From the NCBI GenBank assembly GCA_030452985.1, contig JAKDLG010000002.1, positions 24,847 through 88,846 of the forward strand: DNA of 64,000 nt, written 5' to 3'. Each line of letters opens with the position of its first letter. Within the stretch, counting starts at the first letter, position 1. Below are positions 41,082 to 51,055 of this stretch, one piece after another. Source of the stretch: Humibacillus sp. GTDB lineage: Bacteria > Actinomycetota > Actinomycetes > Actinomycetales > Dermatophilaceae. The position numbers and the translations under genes were made by a program. The notes beneath the pieces are model-generated. The model saw nothing but the letters and a program-made list of their open reading frames with translations, did not search any database and was not told the origin of the DNA.

Positions 41082-42845
41082 TTACTGGTCGACCCAGATG
41101 GAGGTCAGCTCGGTGTTGCCCTTGTTCGGGTTGTTCTGCACATTCTTGAGCTTGGTGCCGAAGGTCGTGTTGCCCTTGTCGTAGTACGTGGGGAAGGCGA
41201 GCATGTAGTCCTTGAGCAGCATCTCGTCCATCTTGCCCCACTCCGGTCCCTGCTCCTCGATGGGCAGCTGCTGGATGCGCTTGATCTCGGAGTCGATCTT
41301 GGCGTCGGAGAAGTTACCGAACGTCGTGCCACCCTGCGACAGCGCGATGGTGCCGAAGGTGGGCGGGATGATCGAGTCGGCCGACGGCCAGTCGAAGCAC
41401 CAACCGGCGGGGCTCTGCAGCATGTTGTACTTTCCGTTCGGCTTGCCGACGATGCCGCGACGCTCCTTTCCGGGAACGCCGATGTCGGTCACCTTGAAGC
41501 CAGCCGCCTGCAGCTTCTGCTTGCGCACCTGGTTGACCTTCTGGGCGGTCGCGTCGTCGTTGGTGTAGTAGTAGATGAGCTCGAACGGCTTGTCGGTGCC
41601 GTAGCCCGCGTCGGCCAGCATCTTCTTGGCCTTGGCCGGGTCGCCGTCGCCCTGACCGGTCACGCCGTCGACCTTGAAGTCGAGCCGACCGGGGATCTGC
41701 GGGGGGATCATCGTGGTGGCCGGGGCGAACGAGTGCGTCGTGTCTCCGGCAGCCTTGTGGATCGAGTCGATCGGCCACGCCACGGCGATGGCCCGGCGCA
41801 CGTTGATGTCCTTGATCTTCGTCGCGTCCATGTTGGTGGTGTACACGCACGACGACGGCCCCTCCACGAACTGGTCCTTCTTCGTGGTCTCGATCTGCGG
41901 CGCGAGCGAGGAGTCGATCGGGTCCCAGTTGAGGGTCGTGGCGTCGTCACCGGTGCTGGCGAGGATGGCCTGCTGGGTTTTGACCGTGTCGACGCCCCAC
42001 TTGAAGTGGTAGCCGTCGGGGTAGTTGTGCCGGGCCGGGTCGGTCGCCGGGTCCCAGTTGGGGTTTCGCTTGAGGTAGAGCTCGGTTCCCGGGGTGTACT
42101 TGTCGAACATGTACGGCCCGGTCGCGATCGGGTGCAGCTGGTAGTCGGCCTTCTTGTCCTTGGCCTCGGGAATCGGGGTGAACTGGTTGAACGAGACGAA
42201 GTACGGCAGGGTCTGGAACTTCTTCTCGAGGTGGAAGACGACGGTCTTGTCGTCGGTGGCCTCGACACCGTTCCAGTTCTTGTCGCCCTGGTAGGGCCCC
42301 TTGTAGTCGGCGCCGCCCTTGAAGAACTCGCGCTGGTAGGTGGGCCCGTTCGCCGCCAGGTCAGGGTCGAACGAGCGTTTGGCGGCGAACACGACATCAG
42401 CGGCCTTGACGGGGCTGCCGTCCTCGTACTTGATGCCGTCCTTGAGCGTGAAGGTCCACGTGAGGCCATCGTCCGAGGGCGTGCCGAGGTCGGTCGCGAG
42501 GTCGGGCACCAGCACCGCCTTGCCGTCGCGCAGGGTGAAGGTCGTCAGGGCCCGGTTGGTCAACGAGAAGATGGCCGCCGTGTCCTGGTAGAACTGGTCG
42601 CTGGGGTCGAAGTTGGCCGGCGTCGAGGCGTAGGCAACCGTGACCATGCCGCCCTTCTTGGCCCCATCGATCTCAGGCACCGGCCCCTTGGCGTTGGGGT
42701 CGAGGGCTGCTGTGGCACCCTCGGGAGAACCGGCGGCGTCTTTGGTGGCACCAGGGGTGTTGCTGCCGGATTGAGGTGCACCGCAGGCGGTGACGAGGCC
42801 GAGCGAGGCAACCGCCCCGACGGTCAGGACTTTGGTCCAGCGCAT
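41082..42845 (-). CDS. oligopeptide ABC transporter substrate-binding lipoprotein
   Basis: SBP family 5 protein of 587 residues. Lipoprotein signal MRWTKVLTVGAVASLGLVTAC with lipobox LVTAC, so it is anchored outside the membrane by Cys21. A low-complexity linker (about 22-60) follows, then the family-5 domain (VTVAYASTPANFDPSDQFYQ; LTWTFTLKDGIKYEDGSPV). It likely binds peptides, though nickel, glutathione and other ligands occur in this family. It lies second in the operon, between oppC and oppB, which is unusual. Confidence 0.93.
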   Translation of the reverse strand: MRWTKVLTVGAVASLGLVTACGAPQSGSNTPGATKDAAGSPEGATAALDPNAKGPVPEIDGAKKGGMVTVAYASTPANFDPSDQFYQDTAAIFSLTNRALTTFTLRDGKAVLVPDLATDLGTPSDDGLTWTFTLKDGIKYEDGSPVKAADVVFAAKRSFDPDLAANGPTYQREFFKGGADYKGPYQGDKNWNGVEATDDKTVVFHLEKKFQTLPYFVSFNQFTPIPEAKDKKADYQLHPIATGPYMFDKYTPGTELYLKRNPNWDPATDPARHNYPDGYHFKWGVDTVKTQQAILASTGDDATTLNWDPIDSSLAPQIETTKKDQFVEGPSSCVYTTNMDATKIKDINVRRAIAVAWPIDSIHKAAGDTTHSFAPATTMIPPQIPGRLDFKVDGVTGQGDGDPAKAKKMLADAGYGTDKPFELIYYYTNDDATAQKVNQVRKQKLQAAGFKVTDIGVPGKERRGIVGKPNGKYNMLQSPAGWCFDWPSADSIIPPTFGTIALSQGGTTFGNFSDAKIDSEIKRIQQLPIEEQGPEWGKMDEMLLKDYMLAFPTYYDKGNTTFGTKLKNVQNNPNKGNTELTSIWVDQ

Positions 42846-42916
42846 TGTTGTTGCTCCTTGTGTGCGTGCCTCGACACTGTGCCGAGAACTTCTTGATGAG
42901 TCGTTGACCGATCGGG

Positions 42917-43975
42917 TCAGCGACGGCTGGTGGGGTCGAACGCGTCGCGGATGGAGTCACCGAGCAGGGTGAGGGCGAGCACGAGGACGGAGAGGCCGAT
43001 GACCGAGGGCCACAGCCAGAGCGGGTAGATCTCGAAGTAGTTCTGCGCGTCGGCGATGGTGCGGCCCCACGACGCGGTGGGCTCGACCAGCCCGGCGCCG
43101 AGGTAGCTGAGGGTGGCCTCGAACGCGATGTAGGTCGGCACGGCGATGGAGGCGGAGACGATGATCGGCCCGACCAGGTTGGGCAGGATCTCCTTGAAGA
43201 GAATCTGCCGCGTCGGCACCCCGATCGCCCGCGCCGCCTGCACGAACTCGCGCTCGCGCAAGCTTTTGACCTCCCCGCGAACGAGGCGGGCCAACCCCAT
43301 CCAGCCGAAGATAACGAGGATGGCGATCAGCACCCAGAACCGGATGGTGGAGGTCTGCTCGGCGGTGAGGCGGTTGCCGCCGGCGATGCGCAGCTGCACG
43401 ATCGGCACGACAGCCAGCACGACCAGCAGCAACGGCAGGCTGAGGAAGAAGTCGATGAGCCACGTGATCGCCTTGTCGACCCAGCCACCGAGGTAGCCAC
43501 CCATCAACCCGAGCGAAACACCGATGATGGTGGAGGCGGCGGCAGCCGAGAACCCGATGATCAGGGACGGCCGGGCCCCGAAGGCGAACCGCGCGAACAG
43601 GTCGCGTCCGAGTCGAGGCTCGACGCCGAGCCAGTGCGACGCACTCATCCCGACCGTGGGCAGACCGTTGAAGTCGATCAGCTCGGTGTGCACCGTGCCG
43701 ACGTCGGCCTTGGCGCCGGTAACGGGGTCGACCGCCTGGAGGGCGACGACGAGAGGAGCGAAGATCGCCAGCAGGATGAAGAAGATGATGATGACGAGGC
43801 AGACGATGGCCACCTTGTCCTTCTTCAGACGGTCGAAGGCCACCCGTCCCGGGGAACGACCGGTACGGACGTCAAGGGTTGCGTCACCGAGGGCTCGCGC
43901 CTGCTCGGACTCGAGCTTCTCTGCCTCGATCTCGTCTGCGACGATGTCCGTTGCTGAGCCTGGAGTGCCGTCCAA
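42917..43975 (-). CDS. oligopeptide ABC transporter permease (OppC-like), TTG start
   Basis: Inner-membrane permease of 352 residues with about six helices, an N-terminal cytosolic tail, and DppC/OppC features (HWLGVEPRLGRDLFARFAFGAR; REREFVQAARAIGVPTRQI). The only start codon compatible with the frame and a ribosome-binding site is TTG 43975, which has GGAG eight bases upstream; the in-frame stop TGA lies just before, and the two nearby ATGs are out of frame. First gene of the opp unit. Confidence 0.92.
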   Translation of the reverse strand: MDGTPGSATDIVADEIEAEKLESEQARALGDATLDVRTGRSPGRVAFDRLKKDKVAIVCLVIIIFFILLAIFAPLVVALQAVDPVTGAKADVGTVHTELIDFNGLPTVGMSASHWLGVEPRLGRDLFARFAFGARPSLIIGFSAAAASTIIGVSLGLMGGYLGGWVDKAITWLIDFFLSLPLLLVVLAVVPIVQLRIAGGNRLTAEQTSTIRFWVLIAILVIFGWMGLARLVRGEVKSLREREFVQAARAIGVPTRQILFKEILPNLVGPIIVSASIAVPTYIAFEATLSYLGAGLVEPTASWGRTIADAQNYFEIYPLWLWPSVIGLSVLVLALTLLGDSIRDAFDPTSRR

Positions 43976-44144
43976 CGCATTGTCTCCATCCTGGTGGTTT
44001 CACTTCCGGGCCGAGCCGTACTGGTCGGTTGGTCGGCCGGTCCGAAACGGGCGGCGCCGGAATCCGTGCACCACCCGCTGGGACGTCGTCACCCTGTCAC
44101 AGGAACGGTCAGTGTCCAAGCATCGAGACGCCCATGGATGACAA

Positions 44145-44173
44145 ATCGTTACCGAGAGAGTTTCCTGAGACAA
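44145..44173 (-). promoter_or_regulatory. candidate opp operon promoter
   Basis: TTGTCT and AACGAT spaced by 17 bases in the AT-richest part of the gap 43976-44235, about 170 bases before oppC. No other feature was seen in this gap. Confidence 0.42.
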
Positions 44174-44235
44174 CATCGTGCGGCCCAGCGCAACAGGATC
44201 GAAACAATTGCAGGCTTTGCCCATGAACCGCCCAG

Positions 44236-45633
44236 TCAGTGCTCATCGCGAGGTTGACGCCCCAGGCGCCCCGCCAGCCACTGCGAGCGGGCCCGGAGCC
44301 GCTCCTCGAAACCGCGGTCGGTGGGGGTGTAGTAGGTCGCCCCGTCGAGGTCGTCGGGCAGGTACTGCTGGCGGGCCACCCCGTCCGGCTCGTCGTGGGA
44401 GTAGACGTAGCCGGCGCCGTGGCCGAGCCGCCCGGCCCCGGCGTACCCGCTGCCGCGCAGGTGCGGCGGCACGGCTCCCCCACGCCCGGCACGCACGTCG
44501 GCGATGGCCGCGTTGATCCCCGCGTACGACGCGTTCGACTTGGGGGCCAGCGCGTTGTGCACCACCGCCTGGGCAAGGATGATGCGCGCCTCTGGCATGC
44601 CGATCTGGGCGACCGCGTGCAGCGCGGCCACCGAGGTCTGCAGGGCGGTGGGGTCGGCCATGCCGATGTCCTCGCTCGACGCGATCACGATGCGACGCGC
44701 GATGAACCGGGGGTCCTCGCCGGCCTCGAGCATGCGGGCGAGGTAGTGCAGGGCCGCGTCGACGTCGCTCCCCCGCATCGACTTGATCAAGGCACTCGCC
44801 ACGTCGTAGTGCTGGTCGCCGGCCCGGTCATACCGCACGGCGGCGTAGGCGACGGCCTGCTCGACCTGCCCGAGCGTGATCGGAACCGGGCCATCGCCCG
44901 AGTGGCCGGCCGGCAGAGCATCCAGGGCTACCCCCGCCGCCGCCTCGAGCGAGGTGAGCGCCCGCCGCGCGTCACCACCCGAGATGCGCACGAGGTGGTC
45001 ACGGGCATCCGGCTCGAGGGTGTGGGCACCCCCCAGCCCCCGCTCGTCGGTGAGCGCCGCCTCGATGACCTCGACGACCTCGGGGTCCGACAACGACTCA
45101 AGGGTGACCAGAACCGAGCGCGAGAGCAGCGGCGCGATGATGCTGAACGACGGGTTCTCCGTCGTCGCAGCGACGAGGATCACCGTTCGGTTCTCGACTC
45201 CCGGCAGCAGGGCGTCCTGCTGGGCCTTGGTGAAGCGGTGGATCTCGTCGAGGAAGAGCACGGTCTGGCGGCCGTACAGCTCGCGCTCGCGAACGGCCGC
45301 CTCCATGACCCCGCGCACGTCCTTGACGCCGGCCGTGACTGCGGAAAGCTCAACGAAGGTGCGGTCGGCGGTCGTGGCGACGAGGTGCGCCAGGGTGGTC
45401 TTTCCCGTGCCCGGCGGGCCCCAGATGATCGCTGACAACGGCCCGGCCGCGCCCTGGGCGCCTTCGATGAGGCGGCGGAGCGGGCTGCCCTGGCGCAGCA
45501 CCGACGCCTGCCCGCGCACCTCGTCAAGGGTTCGCGGGCGCATCCGCACGGCAAGGGGGGCGGCTCCCGACGAGGCGGGGCGGCCGCCGGCTCCGTCTGC
45601 AGCTGCGGCTCCGAAGAGGTCGTCAGAGGTCAC
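44236..45633 (-). CDS. rarA: replication-associated recombination protein A (RarA/MgsA)
   Basis: AAA+ ATPase acting at stalled replication forks; 465 residues. Walker [15 protein letters not shown] (about 70-83), Walker [22 protein letters not shown], sensor 1 [12 protein letters not shown], and the C-terminal MgsA tetramerisation region. A polar Ala/Gly N-terminal extension precedes the core. Divergent from the MMPL gene with only 17 bases between the starts, so promoters must overlap the coding ends. Confidence 0.94.
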   Translation of the reverse strand: MTSDDLFGAAAADGAGGRPASSGAAPLAVRMRPRTLDEVRGQASVLRQGSPLRRLIEGAQGAAGPLSAIIWGPPGTGKTTLAHLVATTADRTFVELSAVTAGVKDVRGVMEAAVRERELYGRQTVLFLDEIHRFTKAQQDALLPGVENRTVILVAATTENPSFSIIAPLLSRSVLVTLESLSDPEVVEVIEAALTDERGLGGAHTLEPDARDHLVRISGGDARRALTSLEAAAGVALDALPAGHSGDGPVPITLGQVEQAVAYAAVRYDRAGDQHYDVASALIKSMRGSDVDAALHYLARMLEAGEDPRFIARRIVIASSEDIGMADPTALQTSVAALHAVAQIGMPEARIILAQAVVHNALAPKSNASYAGINAAIADVRAGRGGAVPPHLRGSGYAGAGRLGHGAGYVYSHDEPDGVARQQYLPDDLDGATYYTPTDRGFEERLRARSQWLAGRLGRQPRDEH

Positions 45634-45650
45634 TGTGGAAGGCTAGTCGG

Positions 45651-48017
45651 GTGCCCTCCCCCTCTGCCGACAGCGGTGCCGCTGTCGCCGCGACCTCCGG
45701 GTCGCCCACAGCCCTGGTCAACGGTCACGTCAGTGGCTCCGCCAGTAGGCCGTCGACCCAAGCGGATGCCGCCCCCGACCGTAGTCGGGAGACCCCACCT
45801 CGAGCTGCGTCGGCTCCCGAGCCCGGCTCCCGTTCCCGCTCGTCCCGCTCGTGGCTGACCCGTCTCGGGGGCGTCATCGGCCGGCATCCGTGGCGGTTCG
45901 TCATCGCCTGGTTGGTCGCCGCGGTCGTGTGCTTCGCGGTGGCGGTCGGCGGCGTCACCGGCGAGTCGCTGTTCAACCGCCTGCAGTCGGGGGCCCCGGG
46001 CGTCAACGGCGAGGCACAGCAGGCCCAGGACGTCATCAGCTCGGTCGAGCCGTCGCTGACCACCCTGACCCTGCAGGTGACCGGCGCCGACCTCACCGAC
46101 CCGGCCGTCGTTCTGGCCGGGGCCGGGGCGACCGCGAAGATCAGGGACATCCCCGGCGTCAACGGCGTCCGCTCACCTCTGCTTTCGCCCAAGGGTGTCA
46201 CCGACCCCGCGGTGGCCAGCCTGCTCAGCGGGGGAACCACGGCCGCAGGCAAGTTCGTCACCGTGGTCGACTTCGACCCCGGCCTCGCCAAGGCCGCCCA
46301 GGACACCGCCGAAGCCGCGGTCACCACGACCCTGCTCGACGTCGCGACCGCGATGGACGCCAAGGGCACGGTGGGCGGTTTCGGCCCGGTGCTCAAGGCG
46401 ATCACCAGCACGATCGAGAGCGACCTGCTGCGCGGGGAGGGCATCGCCCTGCCCCTCACCTTCCTGGTCATGCTCTTCGTCTTCGGCGGCTTTCTCGCCG
46501 CCGGTATGCCGATCGTCGGCGCCGTCGTCTCGATCGGCGGGGCCCTGCTGTCGTTGTTCGGTTTCTCCCACGCCCTCGACCTCGACGCCACCGTCGTCAA
46601 CATCGTGACGCTGCTCGGCCTGGGCCTGTCGATCGACTACGGGCTGCTCATCGTCAGCCGGTTTCGCGAAGAGCTCTCGCGACGGGAGCGGCGCGGCCGG
46701 GCGACCCGCGAGGAGGTCATCGGCGCTGCCGAGCGCACGGTCGACCGGGCCGGTCGTACCGTGCTCTTCAGTGGGCTGACGGTCGCCATCGCTCTCTCGG
46801 GGCTGCTCGTCTTCGAGGCCGACATCATGAAGGCGATCGGCCTGGCCGGGGTGAGCGTCGTGCTCGTCGCCATGGTCGTGTCGGTGACGCTGGTGCCTGC
46901 GCTCGCCGTGCTCGGTGCGAAGCGGCTGTCGCGCAAGGGCAGCGTGCAGGAGTCTGACACCGGGTTCTTCTCCCGGCTCGCGCAGGCGGTGCAGCGGCGC
47001 CCGGTCTGGGTGATCCTCGGCGCCGTCGCCGTGCTGGTCACCCTGGCGCTGCCCGCGTTCGGCATGAAGCTCACGTCCTCGGGCACCGAGCTGCTGCCCA
47101 AGGGTGCACCCCAGCGGGTGTTCTTCGAGAACCTCACGGCCGACTACCCGGCCCTCGCCGCTCCCGAGGTGTCCGTCGTCGCCCAGAGCAGGGACACCGC
47201 GGCGGTCACCGCGTGGGCCCAGACCCTGAAGAGCCAACCCGGTGTCACCGACGTGACCGTGCGGCCCCTCGGCGCCGACCACCAGCTGGTCAGCATCATG
47301 GTGGCCGGTCAGCCCAACTCCGAGCAGGCTCAGGCGTTGGTCCACCACATCCGCGACGACACGCGGCCCGGCTTCACCGCCTTGACCACCGGCCAGGCCG
47401 CCGGGCAGATCGACTTCCTCGAGTCGATGGCCAGGGGGGCGCCATATGCGATCGGGCTCGTCGTGCTCGGTACCTTCGTGCTGCTCTTCCTCATGACCGG
47501 CTCGATCGTCGTGCCGATCAAGGCCCTTATCCTCAACGTCATCTCGCTCGGTGCGGCCCTGGGCGTCACGGTCTGGATCTTCGAGACCCCCCACCTCGAG
47601 GGCCTGCTCAACTTCTCGTCGGTCGGCGCCGTCGAGTCGATGGTGCCCTTCCTCGTGCTCGCGTTCGGTTTCGGCCTGTCGATGGACTACGAGGTCTTCC
47701 TGCTCTCGCGCATCACCGAGTTCTACCGCGCGGGGTACGACAACGACCGCGCCGTCTCGCTCGGCCTGCAGCGCACCGGACGCATCATCACCTCGGCGGC
47801 GCTGCTCATCGTCATCGTGTTCGGCGGGTTCATCGCCGGCGACATCCTCATCATCAAGGAGATGGGTCTCGCCCTCGTGGCTGCGGTGATCGTCGACTCG
47901 ACCCTGGTGCGGATGCTGCTCGTACCGGCCACCATGACCCTGCTCGGCAAGTGGAACTGGTGGGCCCCCGCGCCCCTGCGCCGGCTCCACGACCGGTTCG
48001 GCATCACCGAGGGATGA
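45651..48017 (+). CDS. MMPL-family membrane transporter
   Basis: RND-superfamily exporter of 788 residues with about 12 membrane helices. A Ser/Pro/Arg-rich cytosolic tail (about 1-70) comes first. The two proton-relay segments are GLSIDYGLLIVSRFREEL (about 325-342) and GLSMDYEVFLLSRI (about 680-693), the MmpL hallmark. The start is GTG 45651 with a GGAAGG site eight bases upstream. Substrates of this family are usually lipids or hydrophobic drugs; the substrate here is unknown. Coupled to the downstream GNAT gene (ATGA overlap). Confidence 0.9.
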   Translation: MPSPSADSGAAVAATSGSPTALVNGHVSGSASRPSTQADAAPDRSRETPPRAASAPEPGSRSRSSRSWLTRLGGVIGRHPWRFVIAWLVAAVVCFAVAVGGVTGESLFNRLQSGAPGVNGEAQQAQDVISSVEPSLTTLTLQVTGADLTDPAVVLAGAGATAKIRDIPGVNGVRSPLLSPKGVTDPAVASLLSGGTTAAGKFVTVVDFDPGLAKAAQDTAEAAVTTTLLDVATAMDAKGTVGGFGPVLKAITSTIESDLLRGEGIALPLTFLVMLFVFGGFLAAGMPIVGAVVSIGGALLSLFGFSHALDLDATVVNIVTLLGLGLSIDYGLLIVSRFREELSRRERRGRATREEVIGAAERTVDRAGRTVLFSGLTVAIALSGLLVFEADIMKAIGLAGVSVVLVAMVVSVTLVPALAVLGAKRLSRKGSVQESDTGFFSRLAQAVQRRPVWVILGAVAVLVTLALPAFGMKLTSSGTELLPKGAPQRVFFENLTADYPALAAPEVSVVAQSRDTAAVTAWAQTLKSQPGVTDVTVRPLGADHQLVSIMVAGQPNSEQAQALVHHIRDDTRPGFTALTTGQAAGQIDFLESMARGAPYAIGLVVLGTFVLLFLMTGSIVVPIKALILNVISLGAALGVTVWIFETPHLEGLLNFSSVGAVESMVPFLVLAFGFGLSMDYEVFLLSRITEFYRAGYDNDRAVSLGLQRTGRIITSAALLIVIVFGGFIAGDILIIKEMGLALVAAVIVDSTLVRMLLVPATMTLLGKWNWWAPAPLRRLHDRFGITEG

Positions 48018-48829
48018 CCGCGCGAGTGGACCAGTCCGCTGGTGGCCAACCGACCGAACGCCACGGGTACGACGCGTTGCTCGAGGCGACCGCCCGGCAT
48101 CCGTTCGTGCGTTTCGAGGTCTCCCCGCAGCGGGCCGGCACGTGGTGGCAGGCCCCGGGCGCGGTCGCCTTTCGACGCGAGAGCGAGCGGCACGGGTCGT
48201 CTTACGTGCTCCTCGGCGACGACCGTGGCGTGGGCGCACTCCTTGAACACCTCCCCGCACTGGAGCGGCACGAGGGAACGGTCAGCGGCCCGCGCGGCAC
48301 CTTCTCGGTGACCCTCCCCCAGCACCTCGAACCGCAGCTGCGACAGCACGCCAGGGTGAGTTCCGGCGGTGACTGGGAGTGGCTCGCCACCGAGACCGTT
48401 CCCCCCGCGTCGGCGGGTGGCGGCCGGTCGGATGCCGTCGTGCCCCTCGACGACGTCGGCCGCCGTGACGAGGTGGCGGCGTTTCTCGCCGCGCACTCCC
48501 CGACCGCGGATGCGGGCCCAGGCTCGGGCGAGGAGTGGTACGCGATCGGGACCCCGACGGGAGAGCTGGCGGCCGTGGCGGCCTTCGCTCGTACTCCGGC
48601 GGGGGCCCCCCACCTGGTGTCGGTCGCGGTCGACGGCGCCCTTCGCGGGGCTGGGCTGGGGCGCAGGATCGTCGGGGCCCTGACCCGCCTCGCCGTCGTC
48701 GAGCACGGGGTGTGCACCTTGGCGCTCTACTCCACCAACGGCGCCGCCCGCCACCTCTACCTCTCGCTGGGCTACGCCAACCGGTGCGCCTGGGCCAGCC
48801 GCGCGGTGCACCTGACCACCGTCGGGTAG
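48014..48829 (+). CDS. GNAT-family N-acetyltransferase
   Basis: Protein of 271 residues; the C-terminal half is a GNAT domain with the acetyl-CoA loop LRGAGLGRRIVGAL (about 214-227) and the later YSTNGAARHLYLSLGY motif. The N-terminal half lacks clear motifs and may be a degenerate second acetyltransferase domain. The ATG overlaps the MMPL stop, so the two are expressed together. The substrate is unknown; linkage suggests modification of an exported compound or of the transporter. Confidence 0.82.
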   Translation: MTARVDQSAGGQPTERHGYDALLEATARHPFVRFEVSPQRAGTWWQAPGAVAFRRESERHGSSYVLLGDDRGVGALLEHLPALERHEGTVSGPRGTFSVTLPQHLEPQLRQHARVSSGGDWEWLATETVPPASAGGGRSDAVVPLDDVGRRDEVAAFLAAHSPTADAGPGSGEEWYAIGTPTGELAAVAAFARTPAGAPHLVSVAVDGALRGAGLGRRIVGALTRLAVVEHGVCTLALYSTNGAARHLYLSLGYANRCAWASRAVHLTTVG

Positions 48830-48904
48830 CCGGGAGCGAGCCGCACCGGACCAGCTCGTTGTCGCCCTTGCCGTCTCGGCCCGGGTCAAAGGATGCTGGG
48901 TGTC

Positions 48905-49552
48905 ATGGCTATCGATCTGTCGGCCCAGTGCGTGACCCAGCGAAACGAGCTGCGGTTCGCCCCCACGAGCAAACGCATCCGGGCGAGCCGGCACGGGCAC
49001 CCCGTGTGCACCACGACCGAGGCGGTCCTCGTGTGGCTGCCCGGCCGGGTGGTGCCCGAGTACGCCGTGCCCGTCGGCTCGTTCTCGGGCGACACCCCCC
49101 GATCGGCGACCGCTGTCGACGATCCGGCGCTGACTGGCTACCGCGTGCTGCCCTTCGGCAAGTTCGACTGGCTCGAGGAGGGCGAGTCGGTCATCGGCCA
49201 CCCGCACGACCCCTACTCGCGCCTCGACATCCTGCACAGCACCCGACACGTGACGGTCGAGGTCGACGGCATCACGCTGGCCGAGTCACACCGGCCCGTA
49301 GCCCTGTTCGAGACGGGTCTGCCGACACGGTGGTACCTGCCGGCCCACGACGTGCGCACGAACCTGCTGGTCGAGAGCGAGACTCGCACCACGTGTGCCT
49401 ACAAGGGCCACGCGTCCTACCTCTCGCTCTCGGACGGCAGCGGCGACGACATCGCGTGGGTCTACCGGGCCCCGTTGCGTGAGGCAGAGCCGATCCGCGA
49501 CCTCATCTGCTTCTGGCCGGAGCAAACGACCACCCTCGTCGACGGCCCGTGA
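48905..49552 (+). CDS. DUF427-domain protein
   Basis: Protein of 215 residues ending in a canonical DUF427 domain: VDGITLAESHRPVALFE, WYLPAHDV, TCAYKGHASY and IAWVYRAPLREAEPIRD. The N-terminal half (PVCTTTEAVLVWLPGRVVPEYAVP) looks like a diverged first copy. ATG 48905 has AAAGGA 11 bases upstream; ATG 48893 lies too close to that site. The function of DUF427 is unknown. Stands alone. Confidence 0.85.
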   Translation: MAIDLSAQCVTQRNELRFAPTSKRIRASRHGHPVCTTTEAVLVWLPGRVVPEYAVPVGSFSGDTPRSATAVDDPALTGYRVLPFGKFDWLEEGESVIGHPHDPYSRLDILHSTRHVTVEVDGITLAESHRPVALFETGLPTRWYLPAHDVRTNLLVESETRTTCAYKGHASYLSLSDGSGDDIAWVYRAPLREAEPIRDLICFWPEQTTTLVDGP

Positions 49553-49682
49553 GCCGGCCCGACCTCCCATGTTCTGGCGGCAGATCAGTCGGAATTCCGG
49601 GGTGAGGAACCACCGCACAGGATTGCCTGTCAGCGGGCACCCCAACGAGGTGAGCTTGACGCAGAGAAACGCCTGCGACAAC

Positions 49683-49871
49683 TTCGCTCCTCGGTCTCGG
49701 GTGCCGGTCTGGAACTGCATCAAGGCGGCCCGAGCCACCGCGATCTAACCCTCGAGCGCGCATGTGCGGCGCGGCGCCACCGAGCTTGTCACCGAGCGTG
49801 GTCAGCAGGTCGCGAGCGGCAGACCCACCTTCGACGTGAACCGTTCGACACCGCCGTCCTGCGCCAACGAC
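49683..49871 (-). pseudogene. internally deleted glpK remnant
   Basis: Four short blocks match the intact glpK gene colinearly. 49683-49703 matches 54287-54307 around the glpK stop, 49709-49724 matches 54543-54558, about 49733-49812 matches about 54878-54958, and 49814-49870 matches about 55421-55478. Roughly 235, 320 and 465 bases are missing between blocks; the stop codon position is altered and the third block has a one-base frameshift. It has the same orientation as glpK, so the dha genes are flanked by direct glpK repeats. The sequence on its left (49553-49682) has no gene I can support. Confidence 0.85.
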
Positions 49872-49891
49872 CCCGACAGCCCGGCCGACCA

Positions 49892-49915
49892 TTCGTCAAC
49901 GAACGTTCCGTTCGT
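49892..49915. promoter_or_regulatory. overlapping palindromes upstream of dhaK
   Basis: TTCGT-CA-ACGAA (49892-49903) overlaps ACGAACG-TTC-like CGTTCGT symmetry (49899-49915, 7 of 8 pairs), giving alternating TTCGT/ACGAA half-sites about 120 bases before dhaK. Likely a repressor or activator site for the dha operon; the regulator is not encoded next to it. Confidence 0.45.
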
Positions 49916-50037
49916 GGTGCAGGTGCAGGCGGGACGGGTCGGGCGGGGGCGCGCCACGGATGGTCGATGCTCGGCGTGGCACGCACCCTTGCGTCGCCCA
50001 CGTGCTCCGGGGAGACTCGGAGTGAAGGAGCGTGTCC

Positions 50038-51033
50038 ATGAAGAAGCTGATCAACTCACCGGACGACGTCGTTGCCGACGCGCTCGTTGGCATCGCGGCA
50101 GCCCACCCGCAGCTGAGGGTCGACCACGAGCACCGAATCGTCTACCGGGGGGACACCCCCAGGCAGAACAAGGTCGGCCTGGTCTCCGGCGGCGGTTCCG
50201 GGCATGAGCCCCTACACGGCGGTTTTGTGGGAGCGGGCATGCTCGACGCGGCCTGCGCGGGAGAGGTCTTCACCTCGCCGACTCCTGACCAAATGCAGGA
50301 GGCGACGAAGGTCGTCGATGGCGGCGCTGGCGTGCTGCACATCATCAAGAACTACACCGGTGACGTGATGAACTTCGAGATGGCAGCCGAGATGGCGGCC
50401 GAGGAGTCCGGCGTCACCGTCGAGACCGTCGTCACGAACGATGATGTCGCCGTGCAGGACTCGCTTTACACGGCCGGTCGCCGCGGCGTCGGCATCACGG
50501 TCTTCGTCGAGAAGATCGCGGGGGCCGCCGCTGAGCAGGGCATGGACCTCGCCACGGTTGCGGCACTCGCCAGACGCGTCAACGAGTCAGGTCGCTCGAT
50601 GGGGGTCGCATTGACCAGCTGCACCGTGCCGGCAGCGGGTAAGCCGACCTTCGAGCTGCCTGAAGACGAGATGGAGATCGGTGTCGGCATCCATGGCGAA
50701 CCGGGGCGGCATCGTGTCCCGCTTGCGAGCGCGTCGGAGATTGCCCAGCAGCTGGTCGAACCGATCCTCGCCGACCTGGACTTCACCGGCGACACCATCG
50801 TCATGCTCAATGGAATGGGCGGATCCCCCCTCCTCGAGCTCTACCTCATGTACGGCGAGGTCAAGAACCTGCTCGACAGGGCCGGGGTCACTGTTGCCCG
50901 AAGTCTGGTCGGGAACTACATCACCTCGCTGGAGATGGCCGGTTGTTCTGTCACGTTGCTGCGGGCGGATGATGAGCTGCTGACCCTGTGGGACGCCCCG
51001 GTCAACACGCCCGGCCTTCGCTGGGGGGTGTAG
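50038..51033 (+). CDS. dhaK: dihydroxyacetone kinase subunit DhaK (PTS-dependent)
   Basis: Binds dihydroxyacetone covalently for phosphorylation; 331 residues. Opens [18 protein letters not shown]; the [15 protein letters not shown] segment is typical, and the substrate-binding His lies in [10 protein letters not shown] (about 219), matching His218 of E. coli. The ATG at 50038 has a GAAGGAG site seven bases upstream; a GTG at 50032 is too close. First gene of dhaK-L-M. The single-chain ATP-type kinase is longer, so this is the PTS-type enzyme. Confidence 0.95.
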   Translation: MKKLINSPDDVVADALVGIAAAHPQLRVDHEHRIVYRGDTPRQNKVGLVSGGGSGHEPLHGGFVGAGMLDAACAGEVFTSPTPDQMQEATKVVDGGAGVLHIIKNYTGDVMNFEMAAEMAAEESGVTVETVVTNDDVAVQDSLYTAGRRGVGITVFVEKIAGAAAEQGMDLATVAALARRVNESGRSMGVALTSCTVPAAGKPTFELPEDEMEIGVGIHGEPGRHRVPLASASEIAQQLVEPILADLDFTGDTIVMLNGMGGSPLLELYLMYGEVKNLLDRAGVTVARSLVGNYITSLEMAGCSVTLLRADDELLTLWDAPVNTPGLRWGV

Positions 51034-51055
51034 GCCTACGTCAGTCGAGGAACCC

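Noticed and set aside
49503..49892. Minus-strand frames resembling a small protein in the DUF427-dhaK gap
   Set aside because: The region is explained by the decayed glpK copy; frames are broken and composition is not coding-like.
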